In this document: piece after piece, positions 1 to 9,123 of the stretch | How the letters are laid out: every line of letters begins with the position of its first letter | Position numbering within the stretch: position 1 is the stretch's first letter | Source: Sulfopaludibacter sp963835555 | GTDB taxonomy: Bacteria > Acidobacteriota > Terriglobia > Bryobacterales > Bryobacteraceae | Length of the DNA: 64,000 nt | Assembly (NCBI GenBank): GCA_963835555.1 | Contig: CAWIGC010000038.1 | Coordinates: forward strand, 496,001-560,000 | Direction: 5' to 3' | Position numbers and translations under genes: made by a program | Notes under the pieces: model-generated | Databases searched by the model: none | The model's input: only the letters and a program-made list of their open reading frames with translations | What the model was told of the DNA's origin: nothing

Positions 1-267
1 GAAGCTTCCGAAGCCGGTTGGGGAAGTGAAGTTCCAATTGACGGTGGCGTTGGCGAGTGGCTTCCCATTGGCGTCCTTCACCAGAACAACCAGAGGATAG
101 AAGGTGCCGGTGTTGGGATCCTGCCCGCTGGCTGTGGGGCAGGAACAGAAAATCTGACCGTTGCCCGACACTGTGATGATGCTGGCGGGCGTTTGCGCGG
201 GCGCCACCTGCACACACAACAGACAGGCCAGTATCGCCGCGAATATAAAATATCTAGATTGATACAA
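1..267 (-). CDS. Secreted Ig-like (Big-type) domain protein, N-terminal part
   Basis: The gene runs off the left edge; 89 codons are visible and open. I chose a TTG start at 267 because a strong Shine-Dalgarno (GAGGAGG, 273-279) lies 5 bases upstream and no ATG fits. The N-terminus has a hydrophobic stretch (IFAAILACLLCV) ending near APAQ, a typical signal peptide. It is followed by a beta-rich segment with VVLVKDANGKPLANATVNW, the usual opening of a bacterial Ig-like (invasin/Big-1) domain. This suggests an exported adhesion or surface protein. The full domain count cannot be seen. Confidence 0.6.
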   Translation of the reverse strand, partial: MYQSRYFIFAAILACLLCVQVAPAQTPASIITVSGNGQIFCSCPTASGQDPNTGTFYPLVVLVKDANGKPLANATVNWNFTSPTGFGSF

Positions 268-370
268 GAATGCCTCCTCGTTTCGTGAAATAACACGATT
301 GGATCTGGAATGGACGCGGTGAGAACTAAAGTGTAGCATCTCTCGGGCGGACGGGAAACGGTCGGAATGC

Positions 371-400
371 AAAAAAAAGAGGGGAGCCGAAGCTCCCCTC
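371..400 (-). terminator. Intrinsic terminator with UUCG tetraloop
   Basis: On the minus strand a perfect 9-bp GC-rich stem (GAGGGGAGC / GCTCCCCTC) closes a TTCG loop (the extra-stable C-UUCG-G type) and is followed by eight T residues. It lies about 27 bases beyond the stop of the secreted protein at 427-2473 and clearly ends that transcript before the next minus-strand gene begins at 267. Confidence 0.9.
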
Positions 401-426
401 TATTCGTGATTGAGACTACTTTCGTC

Positions 427-2473
427 TTAGTGAGTCAGGGTTTCCTTGGCGCCGCTGTCGAGGCCGCCACGAGCGCCGTTCAAGACCAGCGCCAGATAGG
501 AGGTCAACAGGCCGCGAGAACCGATGTCGGTTACCGCCGCGTAGCCGTGAGCATACTGGAAGTTGCACTGGGCGAATCATGTAGCCCGTGAAACCTTGGC
601 CAGCCATGTTCGTGGCGGACGCGTCGCCGGTCCAGGTAGTACCAGCATTGATTACCGGGGCGCCAGTTGTTGCCGTGGTGCTGGCCGTAATCGGAGTGTT
701 GGTGGTACCGCCGTTGTTGTTACCGTACCAGTTGAGGGTGCAAGGCCCGCCTGAGCGCCGGTCCCGAACGGATCGATGCTGGTATTCGAGATCGCGAGAC
801 CGGTGTGAAGCCGGTGATGGTTGGTCACGAACGGGAACAGCAGGTTGGTCTGGCAGATATTGATCGTGGCAATGGTCTTGTTGTCGCCAGTGCGAAGTAT
901 CGATGAACCGCGGGATCGGTCCAGCGAGCTGGCGAGCACCGGCCGGCGTTGGCTGTGAAGGCCGGCGGAGTCGGAGCATAGCTCATGCTGACGGTGACGG
1001 TGCCGGTAGCCGGCGCGTTGTTGGCTGCGTTCGCGCTGTAGCTGCAGGTACACGCCGAAGTTGAAGCTTCTGGTTGGCGGAGGTGTTGCTGTTGATCACT
1101 TCCCAGATGGCGGTGACGGTGCTGTTGACGGCAGTCCGGCGCATGGCGACGTAGGCACGCCGCCGTTGCTGCCAGTGGCCGACAGCGTCGGAGCCGTGAT
1201 TGAGGACGGTCTCGGAAGCGGTGGAGCTGACAATCAACGAGCGTAAGACGTTGGTGGAGCTCGGCCAGCGGGCGCCGTACGGTGGTGGCCGCCGGCGGCT
1301 GACGTTGGTGGTCGAAACGAAGATGTTAACGCCGGACGGAACGTTGTTGAACACAGCCTTCAAGCGGGTGCCGTAGTCGGCCAGACCGGCGAAGGCGCCG
1401 TTTCCGGTGAGCGCCGTAGAGGTCGGACGCCGGCTATCGTTGTAGAGCGGCTGACCGTTGAAGATCAGGCCGGATTCGGAGTAGTGTAGATGGGAGCCGG
1501 GGACATTCTGCAAGCCGTGGGGTTCCAGTCCTGACCGCTGTTGCTGCACGTCGGTGCGGCGAGCTACGCGGGTCTTGAAAGCAGTACCGAAGTTCGATCG
1601 AGTAGCTCAGGATCGCGGCCGCGTACCGTGCTGCCGTGCTGTTGCACTGGTTGAAGGCGGTGCCGGTGCTGCCGAGGGTGGCCGCTGTATCGGGCTAACG
1701 GAGGTCGGGTGAGACCGGACAAGCCATGAATCCGACAACGAGTTAGCGGGTTCGTCACCGGCACGTAGTGGAGCCGCTGATCGAAATCAAAGCCATGGAC
1801 GTTGCCCAGGAGTATTCGCACCGGCCGGAACCGGTGAGGCATTGGCGCGAACATTGGTGATGCGATAGACGCGAGCGACGCCGCTGGTACACCGGAGGCA
1901 GGATCGGCACACCGAAAAAGGTGAGTGACGTTACCATCGGGGTACAACGCCTGGAACACGTTCGGCTGGCATCCCGGGATGGTGCCGGCACGAGTTGGCA
2001 CGGTGACGTGGTCACCGTTCTGCGATCCGCGAGCCGACCGGGGCCAGCACCGCTTCAGATGCAACTCAGAGCACCGGGGGTGCGGCCGCACCGATGGCAT
2101 GAACGGTGAGCGCTGGTGGCCAGAACCGCCGAAGCCGGAGTCTCGGCTCGTCGATCATCAGCGACTGCTTCGGACTGCGTTGCCGCGTGCCAGAGCAGGC
2201 GGCTGGTCACCTGGGTATTCAGGAAGACCGTAATATTAGCCTGCGGAATGTTGATTGCCCGGGGTACGGAGGTGCCGCCGCGTGCAAATCGAGCACGATG
2301 TCACCAATCAGTTCCGTCAATCCCTTCAGACCGTAGCGTCGGCGTTACGACGCGTTCGCGGCCGTGCACTAGAAATTGCCGCTGCCCCCACCTGCTAGCA
2401 CCTGCGCGTTGGCACCAGCCACGAAGAGGGCCAGCACAGCTAGCGCAAGAATCCATCTGCGAAAATCTGCCAT
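427..2473 (-). pseudogene. Large secreted acidobacterial repeat protein, many frameshifts
   Basis: ATG at 2473 follows AAGGAGAAGGA. The first 24 residues (MADFRRWILALAVLALFVAG...) form a clear signal peptide. Reading through frame changes gives NF-(stop)-CTAANA, TLRSEGLTELIGDIVLDCTGG, IPQANITVFLNTQVTSRLL and near the end FQYAHGYAAVTDIGSRGLL, ending LTH-stop at 427. These phrases match, from memory, a family of exported proteins abundant in Solibacter-like acidobacteria; function unknown. At least ten frame breaks and one in-frame TAG (where the family has a Gln-type residue) interrupt it. Many breaks are single extra bases, so this may be a damaged sequence of an intact gene of about 680 codons rather than a decayed gene. 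Confidence 0.6.
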
Positions 2474-3110
2474 TTCCTTCTCCTTGTAAATTGCAAAATT
2501 GAATCGGTCGAAGTTCTCTTTCAACCTGAGCCTCAAGTCAAGCCTCAAAACCGTTCAGTCAACCTAGGGAACTTCTCCGTGTCGGGCGGAGAGTCGACTT
2601 CCAACGAACCACCAAGCCGGCCGCCGGGCCTACTACTGAAGCCTTAACTCTGCGGCACATGATGTTTTATTTTTATGTCTTCTGTGCTCGCAGGATACAA
2701 ACACAAAATTGCACACTGAAACCAGACGCGGTAAAGATATTCATAACTGATTGCCCGCCAGGTGTCAAGAGAAATTCTTTCCCTTCAACACCGAACGGTT
2801 CGGCAACCAGCTGGTTGGGATAGTAACCAATGCTGGCACGATTAAAACATGCGGAACCCCTTGCAGTCAATAGTTTCACACCGAATCGTCTCATTTTTTG
2901 TCACGGAAGCCATGCAGATTGGTAGCGGCGAACGTGTGCCGTACCCGTTATGTCAGGAAAATCCCCAAAGCTCCTCACTTACCGGCATCGAATAAACAAA
3001 ATTCCCTCGTGGGATCGCTGTCCGGCGGAGTGCACATGGTGAGGCCATTCACAAAATCCGGCGAACCGGGCTGACCTCGGGGATCATATTGTATAGGTTG
3101 CTGGCCGGGT
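2474..3110. other. Gene-free spacer
   Basis: About 640 bases with lower GC than the neighbouring genes. The part next to 2474 holds the Shine-Dalgarno and must carry the promoter of the secreted protein. A short minus-strand reading frame at 2673-2894 has no ribosome binding site or recognisable domain and I do not call it. I see no RNA gene, repeat or mobile element. Confidence 0.5.
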
Positions 3111-4748
3111 CTATTTCCTCAGGGCCTGCCTCGCCGGCACCCATAGCAACAGCGCAGTCCCCGCGAGATAGCCAATCCACAGGAGAAAGACGATTGGCGC
3201 CGATAGGGTGGGCGCTTTGAATGCCGCGATGCGGTGCAGGATCTCGCTTAACGCGATACCGTGTAGGGCCGACCCGTGCAAGGACTCCAGGGCGCCGTTC
3301 GGCTTGTGACGGATGAGTCCGGTGTAATACGGGATGGCGACGGCATGCATGGCATAGAGATCCAGGGCTGCGAAGAGCGCCGCCCCGGCGGCCGGCGCCC
3401 AGGCAGACCAGCGCTCCCGCACCAGCCGGATCCATCCGGCGGTACAGAGCGTGATTTCCGCCGCGACGACGGCGTAGAGGTAATACCCCATCGAAGTAGC
3501 GACGCCGCGGCTGACCCAGAGGATCCAAACATGGTACAACTCGCCCGCCCAGAAGCAGGCGTAGACGCCCGCCAGCCAGAGCATCGCCGGCGTGCGGCGC
3601 GCGCGGACCAATCCCAAGAGGCCTGCCAGGGCGAGGAGATAAAAGACGTGATACATCCAACTGCGCACCTGCAGGAAACTCCAACCGCCGGCGTAGAGGT
3701 GCGAGAACAGAATCGAATCGACGGCTTTTGCCCAGGGCAGCGCCAGGGCGCGGCTGATGGCGCCAGCGTGGGCATCGCGCGCCATCATAAAATCGGTCAG
3801 GCCGGTAAGCGTTCCGGTTTCCACATACGCGCGGGCATACCACCATCCTCCGATCAGGAGAGCTAGCGCCAGGGGAACCGCGGCACGCCACCGCAGTTTC
3901 CAGATGGCGAGCGCGGCGACGGCAGGGATGGCAGTAAGGAAGTATGCCTTGGTGAGCAGGCCCAGGCCTAGCGCCGCGCCCAAAACCAATTGATCGCGGA
4001 GACTGCGATTCCCGCCGGCGATGCGCGCGCCGCACCAGATCAAGAGCGAGAATAGCGCCACGGCGAGCGAATCGTTTCCGGCGTGTCCGGCGACCAGCGC
4101 AAAGCCGGGCATGACCGCTACAATCGCGGCGCAGCCCAGGGCGATGCGCCGGTCGCCCAACACCTCGCGCGCCGTCAGAAAGGTGAGAGGGATGGCGAAG
4201 GAGCTTAGGATTGCGCCGAACCATCGCACGTACAATAACTGCCGCGCAATGCCCGCGCCGCCGAGCAGGACCATGAGCGGAGCCATGGTCCAGTAATACA
4301 GCGGCGGCTGATAGGCTTCGTGCGCGCGATACGAGCCTTCGCTATCCTTCCATTGCCAGTCGCGCGGGAGGACGCGAAATGCTATTTCGCGACGGTCTCG
4401 CGGATCGCGCGGTAACTGCCAGAATTCATCGTGCGTCATGCGCGGCGCGCCGGCCATGCGCCATGCCCACGGCACAGGAACCAGGTCCAGCGAAGCGCCC
4501 ACATCGCGCGGCAGAGGACTGTCGCGCGGCGGCAAGGCTTGTCCGCGCGCCACCAGGCGGATCACCGCGAAGTGGCTCCATTCGTCGTACCCTTCCCAGA
4601 CCGGAAGCACGGCCGCATAGAACCAGACACGCGCGACAAAACAAAACCAGACTGTCCGAATGCCCCACCCGCTGCGCATGGCAAGCCAAGAGTATCGCAT
4701 GAAGGTGTACGAAAACACAGCATTGACAAGGGAGCCGCGAGAGAGCAT
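3111..4748 (-). CDS. GT-C type membrane glycosyltransferase (ArnT/PMT-like)
   Basis: A 545-residue polytopic membrane protein with about ten hydrophobic segments. Near residue 50 the first large extracytoplasmic loop begins with YDEWSHF, the acidic DE motif and following His typical of GT39/ArnT/DUF2142-like enzymes that use polyprenyl-phosphate sugars. A charged periplasmic loop follows (LPRDVGASLDLVPVPW). The likely role is transfer of a sugar from a lipid carrier to a glycan or protein on the outer face of the inner membrane. No Shine-Dalgarno supports the ATG at 4748; ATG codons at 4700 and 4679 are alternatives. It stands alone, divergent from the oxidoreductase at 5125. Confidence 0.65.
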   Translation of the reverse strand: MLSRGSLVNAVFSYTFMRYSWLAMRSGWGIRTVWFCFVARVWFYAAVLPVWEGYDEWSHFAVIRLVARGQALPPRDSPLPRDVGASLDLVPVPWAWRMAGAPRMTHDEFWQLPRDPRDRREIAFRVLPRDWQWKDSEGSYRAHEAYQPPLYYWTMAPLMVLLGGAGIARQLLYVRWFGAILSSFAIPLTFLTAREVLGDRRIALGCAAIVAVMPGFALVAGHAGNDSLAVALFSLLIWCGARIAGGNRSLRDQLVLGAALGLGLLTKAYFLTAIPAVAALAIWKLRWRAAVPLALALLIGGWWYARAYVETGTLTGLTDFMMARDAHAGAISRALALPWAKAVDSILFSHLYAGGWSFLQVRSWMYHVFYLLALAGLLGLVRARRTPAMLWLAGVYACFWAGELYHVWILWVSRGVATSMGYYLYAVVAAEITLCTAGWIRLVRERWSAWAPAAGAALFAALDLYAMHAVAIPYYTGLIRHKPNGALESLHGSALHGIALSEILHRIAAFKAPTLSAPIVFLLWIGYLAGTALLLWVPARQALRK

Positions 4749-5087
4749 ATTGAAGTAGGAAGCGGCGCAAGAGGCCGTCTTCCAGGCCTCATTCTCCGAA
4801 TGAGGTTAAACGCGATCCCCCTTAATCAGGGGAGCTATTTGTCAAGGAGGAAGAGCATAGAACCAGTCCACAATAAGGGCGGCTTCCGGCTTCCTCGGCT
4901 GACCCGAGCGTGAATTCTGACGCGCCTTACTGGCGCCGCGGTCTTAAACCGCAAGTCGATACGGTTCGCGCACGGGAATGAAGTGAACAGCGGGTGTCGG
5001 CGGCCGCCCTTCTCTAATTTCGAATCGCCCCTTCCTGTTTTCTGAAGTTCCCGCGCGTGTTTTGATCCCAACTTCCCCTAGATCCCC
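4749..5087. other. Divergent intergenic spacer
   Basis: No gene seen. It contains a 7-bp hairpin at 4787-4805 (CCTCATT/AATGAGG) just upstream of the glycosyltransferase start and a weaker one at about 4816-4830 (CCCCT/AGGGG). Neither has a T-run. The right end leads into the promoter of the oxidoreductase. Confidence 0.4.
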
Positions 5088-5096
5088 TGATATAAT
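5088..5096 (+). promoter_or_regulatory. Extended -10 promoter (TGATATAAT)
   Basis: A perfect TATAAT preceded by TG one base upstream, 29 bases before the ATG at 5125. No convincing -35 box at 17 bp, as is common for extended -10 promoters. The implied leader would be about 22 nt and includes AAAGGAG at 5106-5112. Confidence 0.5.
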
Positions 5097-5124
5097 GGCC
5101 GCGGTAAAGGAGCTTCGCATCACT

Positions 5125-6504
5125 ATGTCTGATCCCACGTCAAGGAGATTCTTTCTCGGGGCGGCCACGGCGCTCGCCGCTACCCGGGTCTGGGGCGCGA
5201 ACGACAAGATCAATGTCGGCATTGTCGGGCTGGGGGGCCGCGGCACCAACCACCTGAATATTTATTCCAAAATGGCGGAGGCGCGCGTGGTGGCGCTCTG
5301 CGATATCGATCAGACAGCCCGGGAAAAGGCGCAGGCTACACTCCTGAAGAACACCGGCGAGAAGGCCAAAGAGTACGAAGACATGCGCCAGGCCTTCGCC
5401 GATTCCAATGTGGAAGCGGTCTCCATTGCCACACCGAACCACTGGCACGCGCTGGCCGCCATCTGGGCGATGCGCGCCGGCAAGGATGTGTACGGCGAAA
5501 AGCCCGCCTGCTACAACATCTACGAGGGACAGAAGATGGTGCAGGTGGCGCGCGAGACCAAGCGCATGTTGCAGATTGGCTCGCAGCATCGCAGCACGCC
5601 CTACAAAATGAAGGCCCTGGACGCGATGCACCAGGGACTAATCGGCAAAATCTATCTGGCCAAGGGACTCTGCTTCAAGCGGCGCGCATCCATCGGCCAC
5701 GCCGACGATTCGCCCACGCCCCCGGGCGTCAACTGGGATCTGTTCCTGGGGCCCGCGCCGCTGCGTCCTTTTAATACGCTGCGGTTCAAGTACAACTGGC
5801 ACTGGTTCTGGGACACCGGCAACGGCGACATCGGCAATCAGGGGGTACATGAGATCGGCATCTGCCGTTGGGCTCTGGGCGATCCCGAGTGGCCCAAGAC
5901 GGCCTATGCGCAGGGCGGCAAGTACGCTTACACCGATGACCAGGAAACGCCCAACACGCTGCTGGCGAGTTACGACTACGGCGGGCGCGAAATCGTCTTC
6001 GAAGTGCGCGGCCTGCTGACCGGCGGAGAAGGCGTTCCGGTAATGCGCCGTCCCGGTCCTCCGGCCGCGGGTGCTGTGGCGCCGCCTACTTCCCCGGCTC
6101 CCGCTGCGACGGCCCCCCGCAATGCGGCGCCATTGAACATCATGATCGGCAACCTGTTCTACGGCACCGAAGGATGGGCGGCCATGAGCGATGGCGGCTT
6201 CCAGGCTTTCAAGGGTGAGAGTAACGAACTGATTATGGAAGAGCGGCCGCAACGCGGGCCGGGCGGCGACGCCACCGGCCTGCACATGCAGAATTTCCTG
6301 GCCGCCTGCAAATCGCGCGTCTATAAAGACCTGCACGATGAGATCGGCAACGCCTATCTGAGCGCCTCCATGTGCCATCTGGCCAACATCAGCTATCGCG
6401 TGGGCCGCAAGCTGACCATCGCCGCCGGTCCCAAATTCACGGGCGATGCGGAAGCGGACAAATTGCTCACGCGCAACTATCGCAAGCCTTACGTGGTAGC
6501 CTAG
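5125..6504 (+). CDS. Gfo/Idh/MocA family oxidoreductase with Tat-like signal
   Basis: 459 residues from ATG 5125 (AAAGGAG about 12 bases upstream). The N-terminus SRRFFLGAATALAATRVWGA is a twin-arginine-like signal. Then comes a Rossmann fold, with NVGIVGLGGRGTNHL binding the dinucleotide, an acidic VVALCDID strand end, and the EKP motif of the family (DVYGEKPACYNI, around residue 135). The C-terminal domain contains TGNGDIGNQGVHEIGICRWALG, typical of the exported sugar/inositol dehydrogenase-like proteins common in Acidobacteria and Planctomycetes. Substrate unknown. A Pro/Ala-rich insertion near residues 315-335 separates two strands. It is followed after 6 bases by the prenyltransferase, so they may be co-transcribed. 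Confidence 0.85.
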   Translation: MSDPTSRRFFLGAATALAATRVWGANDKINVGIVGLGGRGTNHLNIYSKMAEARVVALCDIDQTAREKAQATLLKNTGEKAKEYEDMRQAFADSNVEAVSIATPNHWHALAAIWAMRAGKDVYGEKPACYNIYEGQKMVQVARETKRMLQIGSQHRSTPYKMKALDAMHQGLIGKIYLAKGLCFKRRASIGHADDSPTPPGVNWDLFLGPAPLRPFNTLRFKYNWHWFWDTGNGDIGNQGVHEIGICRWALGDPEWPKTAYAQGGKYAYTDDQETPNTLLASYDYGGREIVFEVRGLLTGGEGVPVMRRPGPPAAGAVAPPTSPAPAATAPRNAAPLNIMIGNLFYGTEGWAAMSDGGFQAFKGESNELIMEERPQRGPGGDATGLHMQNFLAACKSRVYKDLHDEIGNAYLSASMCHLANISYRVGRKLTIAAGPKFTGDAEADKLLTRNYRKPYVVA

Positions 6505-6510
6505 CCCTCC

Positions 6511-7773
6511 GTGCCGGTATCGGTGGATCTCGACGGCACGCTGCTGCGCACCGATCTGCTGTTCGAATTGCTGGCCCGGGTGCTGCGTCAAAAGCCCTGG
6601 CTTCTGTTGATGGTTCCGCTGTGGCGGCTGGGCGGCAGGAGCAGGCTGTATCGCGAACTTGGCCGGCGCGTCTCGCTGGACCCCGCCACGCTGCCCTATA
6701 ACGGCGAGTGTCTGGACTGGCTGCGCCGGCAGAAAGCCTTCGGCCAGACGTTGGTGTTGGTCACCGCGGGCGAAGAAGAACTGGCCCGGCGGGTGGCTGC
6801 CCATCTCGGCATCTTCCACGATGTCCGCGCCGGCGATGGCAGCGCCCTGGAAAGCGCGAAAGAGTTCTTGCCGGCGCGCACCCGCATCGGCGATTATCTT
6901 TCCGCCCTGCGCATACACCAGTGGGCGAAGAATGTTCTGGGCTTTGCTCCGCTGGTCACCTCGCACGAGATTTTTCACCTGGAACTGGTGTGGCGCTGCA
7001 CGCTGTCCATGCTGCTGTTCGGCCTCTGCTCTTCGGCCCAGTACATCGTCAACGACCTGGTGGATCTGGAAACGGATCGCCGGCATCCAACCAAGAGGCT
7101 GCGCCCGTTTGCCGCCGGGACGCTGCCGCTGCAGGCCGGATTTGTGCTGGCCCCGCTATTGCTCATCGCGGGCCTGGCAGGCGCACTGGCTCTTTCCGGC
7201 GCGCTCGCGTTGACTCTGGCCGGTTACACCGTAGCGGCCCTGGCCTATTCGCTGTATTTGAAGAAGCCGGTGCTGGTGGATGTCTTTGTGCTTTCGGGCC
7301 TGCTGCTGCTGCGCGTGATTGCGGGCCAGATCGTGACGGGAGTGGTGTACTCGGTGTGGCTGCTTTCGTTCGGATATTTCCTGCTGCTCAGCCTGGCATT
7401 CGCCAAACGCTGCGCCGAATTGAGTAATGCGGGTGCCGATGCGGAGAGCCTGGCGGGCCGCGGCTACCAGGTATCGGACCTGCCGCAGGTCAACGCCTTC
7501 GGAGTGTGCAGCGCATTTCTGGCGGCGGTGGTCTTCATGCTGTATCTGCAAAGCGACCGGGTTCGCGAACTGTACCGGTCGCCCGATGTGCTCTGGCTCT
7601 GGTCTCCGCTGTTTTTATATTGGATCACCCGCGCGTGGATTCTCTCCTCGCGCGGGCGCATTCACGAAGACCCGGTGATGTTCGTGTTGAAGGACCGCCC
7701 CACCTGGTGGGTAGCCTTCCTGGCGGTGCTGATCATGGCGCTGGCAGGGGCAAAAAGCTGGAGCGGGCGATGA
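6511..7773 (+). CDS. HAD-UbiA fusion, DPPR synthase-like prenyltransferase
   Basis: 420 residues from GTG 6511. Residues 1-125 begin with the HAD phosphatase motif VDLDGTLLRTD and have a second-motif strand LVLVTAGEEE, but the Lys and acidic motifs III/IV expected after it are absent. The chain passes directly into the membrane domain at about residue 130. That domain has UbiA motifs NDLVDLETDRRHPTK (Asp-rich, Mg-prenyl diphosphate binding) and YSLYLKKPVLVDVFVLSG, like decaprenyl-phosphate phosphoribosyltransferases (PT_UbiA_2 type). It probably transfers a polyprenyl group, or uses polyprenyl phosphate as acceptor, in glycolipid synthesis. The HAD half is likely degenerate. Confidence 0.75.
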   Translation: MPVSVDLDGTLLRTDLLFELLARVLRQKPWLLLMVPLWRLGGRSRLYRELGRRVSLDPATLPYNGECLDWLRRQKAFGQTLVLVTAGEEELARRVAAHLGIFHDVRAGDGSALESAKEFLPARTRIGDYLSALRIHQWAKNVLGFAPLVTSHEIFHLELVWRCTLSMLLFGLCSSAQYIVNDLVDLETDRRHPTKRLRPFAAGTLPLQAGFVLAPLLLIAGLAGALALSGALALTLAGYTVAALAYSLYLKKPVLVDVFVLSGLLLLRVIAGQIVTGVVYSVWLLSFGYFLLLSLAFAKRCAELSNAGADAESLAGRGYQVSDLPQVNAFGVCSAFLAAVVFMLYLQSDRVRELYRSPDVLWLWSPLFLYWITRAWILSSRGRIHEDPVMFVLKDRPTWWVAFLAVLIMALAGAKSWSGR

Positions 7774-7785
7774 GAACCGCCCTCC

Positions 7786-9030
7786 TTACTTCGAAGGAGC
7801 AGCGGTCAACCACGTGTTGATGCTCACCGCGCCCTGCGTGCCGGCACAGAAGCCGAATTGCGACGGGACCCGCGGATCGACGTAGCAGCCCCAATAGTTG
7901 CCGTCGGCGTTCACCGTTCCAGCACCGAGGTTGGCCACTCCAACGCTGCCGCGAGTGAAGCTGTTTCGCGAGACACTGACGCTCCCCGGCGCCCTGACCG
8001 TGACATCCAGCGCTTGCCCGGTAATGATATTCTGCGAGATCACAACTCCCGAAACCGGGGACACGGAGAAGTAATTGATGCCGGTGGTGCCCGGCGTAAA
8101 GGCGTCAGCGGTATCCGCGCCGTTGCCGCTGATGGTATTGCCGATAATCACGTTGTTGTTGAGATTCTGGTGCGGTGTGTGGCCGTGAACCGATACGCCG
8201 GGAATTCCGTTCCCGGTCAGCGTATTGTTGAAGACCACGTTGCCATAGGCTGCCGTGCCGGGGGCTGAGGCAAAGATCCCGACTCCAGCGCCTTCTCCCT
8301 TCACACCATTCCCGCTCGACTGGTTGCCCACCACACTGTTGGAGTACACGCCCAACGGCGTGGTGGATTTGGTGAGAGCGGCGGGAACGTGCGATGCCAG
8401 CGTGATGCCGCAATCCAGGGTATTATTGGCGACGGTGTTGCCGGCAATCAGGTTGTCGTGCGCGGCGGCGGTATCGTCGCTGATCAGAATCCCGCCGGAG
8501 TTGTTCTGCACGGTGTTCCCGCTCACGGTGGAGTGGTCGGCGCCGCTCAAATGGATGCCTTCACCGCAATCGAAACCTTCCGCGGTCTCGAACGCGGGGA
8601 TGCCCGGGCAGGCCTGCCCCGCGAAATCCAGGCTCACATTGCTGCCCTGCACGATATTTCCGGAAATGGTCACTCCCGAAGCGTTGGTCACCAGGATTCC
8701 TTCGAAATTGGCGTTTTGGACGGTGAATCCAGAGATGAATACCCCGGCCAGATTCTTGTTGTCGATGCCGTCCACGTAGATGCCGTTGGCCAACCCTTTG
8801 GCTTCGATGATGGTGGTGGCCGCGTCCGCACCGATCAGCGAGAGCGAAACTCCTATAGTGACCATCTCTTTGTAAGTGCCCGCCGCCACACTCACGGTGT
8901 CACCGGCGGCTGCGGCAGTCACAGCGGCGCTGATGGTCGTCATACATCCGTTCGCTCCAGTGGGGTTCACACACCACGTGGCGGCGGAGGCCGCGGAAAT
9001 GAATAGAATCGAAATCATTGAACGAAACAC
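7786..9030 (-). CDS. Secreted right-handed beta-helix (NosD/pectin-lyase fold) protein
   Basis: 414 residues. The signal peptide is MFRSMISILFISAASAA. Mature residues 20-60 (ISAAVTAAAAGDTVSVAAGTYKE) are the classic entry to a parallel beta-helix. Many PbH1-like coils follow, each with phrases such as GVTISGNIVQGSN, STVSGNTVQNNSGG and NLIAGNTVANN. Such folds bind or cleave polysaccharide, but no catalytic residues can be assigned, so its ligand is unknown. It converges with the prenyltransferase, whose stop is 12 bases away, and is divergent from the YihY gene. Confidence 0.75.
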   Translation of the reverse strand: MFRSMISILFISAASAATWCVNPTGANGCMTTISAAVTAAAAGDTVSVAAGTYKEMVTIGVSLSLIGADAATTIIEAKGLANGIYVDGIDNKNLAGVFISGFTVQNANFEGILVTNASGVTISGNIVQGSNVSLDFAGQACPGIPAFETAEGFDCGEGIHLSGADHSTVSGNTVQNNSGGILISDDTAAAHDNLIAGNTVANNTLDCGITLASHVPAALTKSTTPLGVYSNSVVGNQSSGNGVKGEGAGVGIFASAPGTAAYGNVVFNNTLTGNGIPGVSVHGHTPHQNLNNNVIIGNTISGNGADTADAFTPGTTGINYFSVSPVSGVVISQNIITGQALDVTVRAPGSVSVSRNSFTRGSVGVANLGAGTVNADGNYWGCYVDPRVPSQFGFCAGTQGAVSINTWLTAAPSK

Positions 9031-9123
9031 TTCATACCCTCCTCTGGGTGCGTTTCATCATACATTCCGCCAGGGTTGGGTAACATCCAATACAACCCGG
9101 GAATGTGACAAATCACACCAAGG

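Noticed and set aside
2673..2894. 73-residue minus-strand frame in the spacer
   Set aside because: No ribosome binding site, no recognisable domain, and lower GC than coding neighbours.
5638..7086. 482-residue minus-strand frame across the oxidoreductase and prenyltransferase
   Set aside because: Spans the junction of two well-supported plus-strand genes and has antisense composition; no motif.
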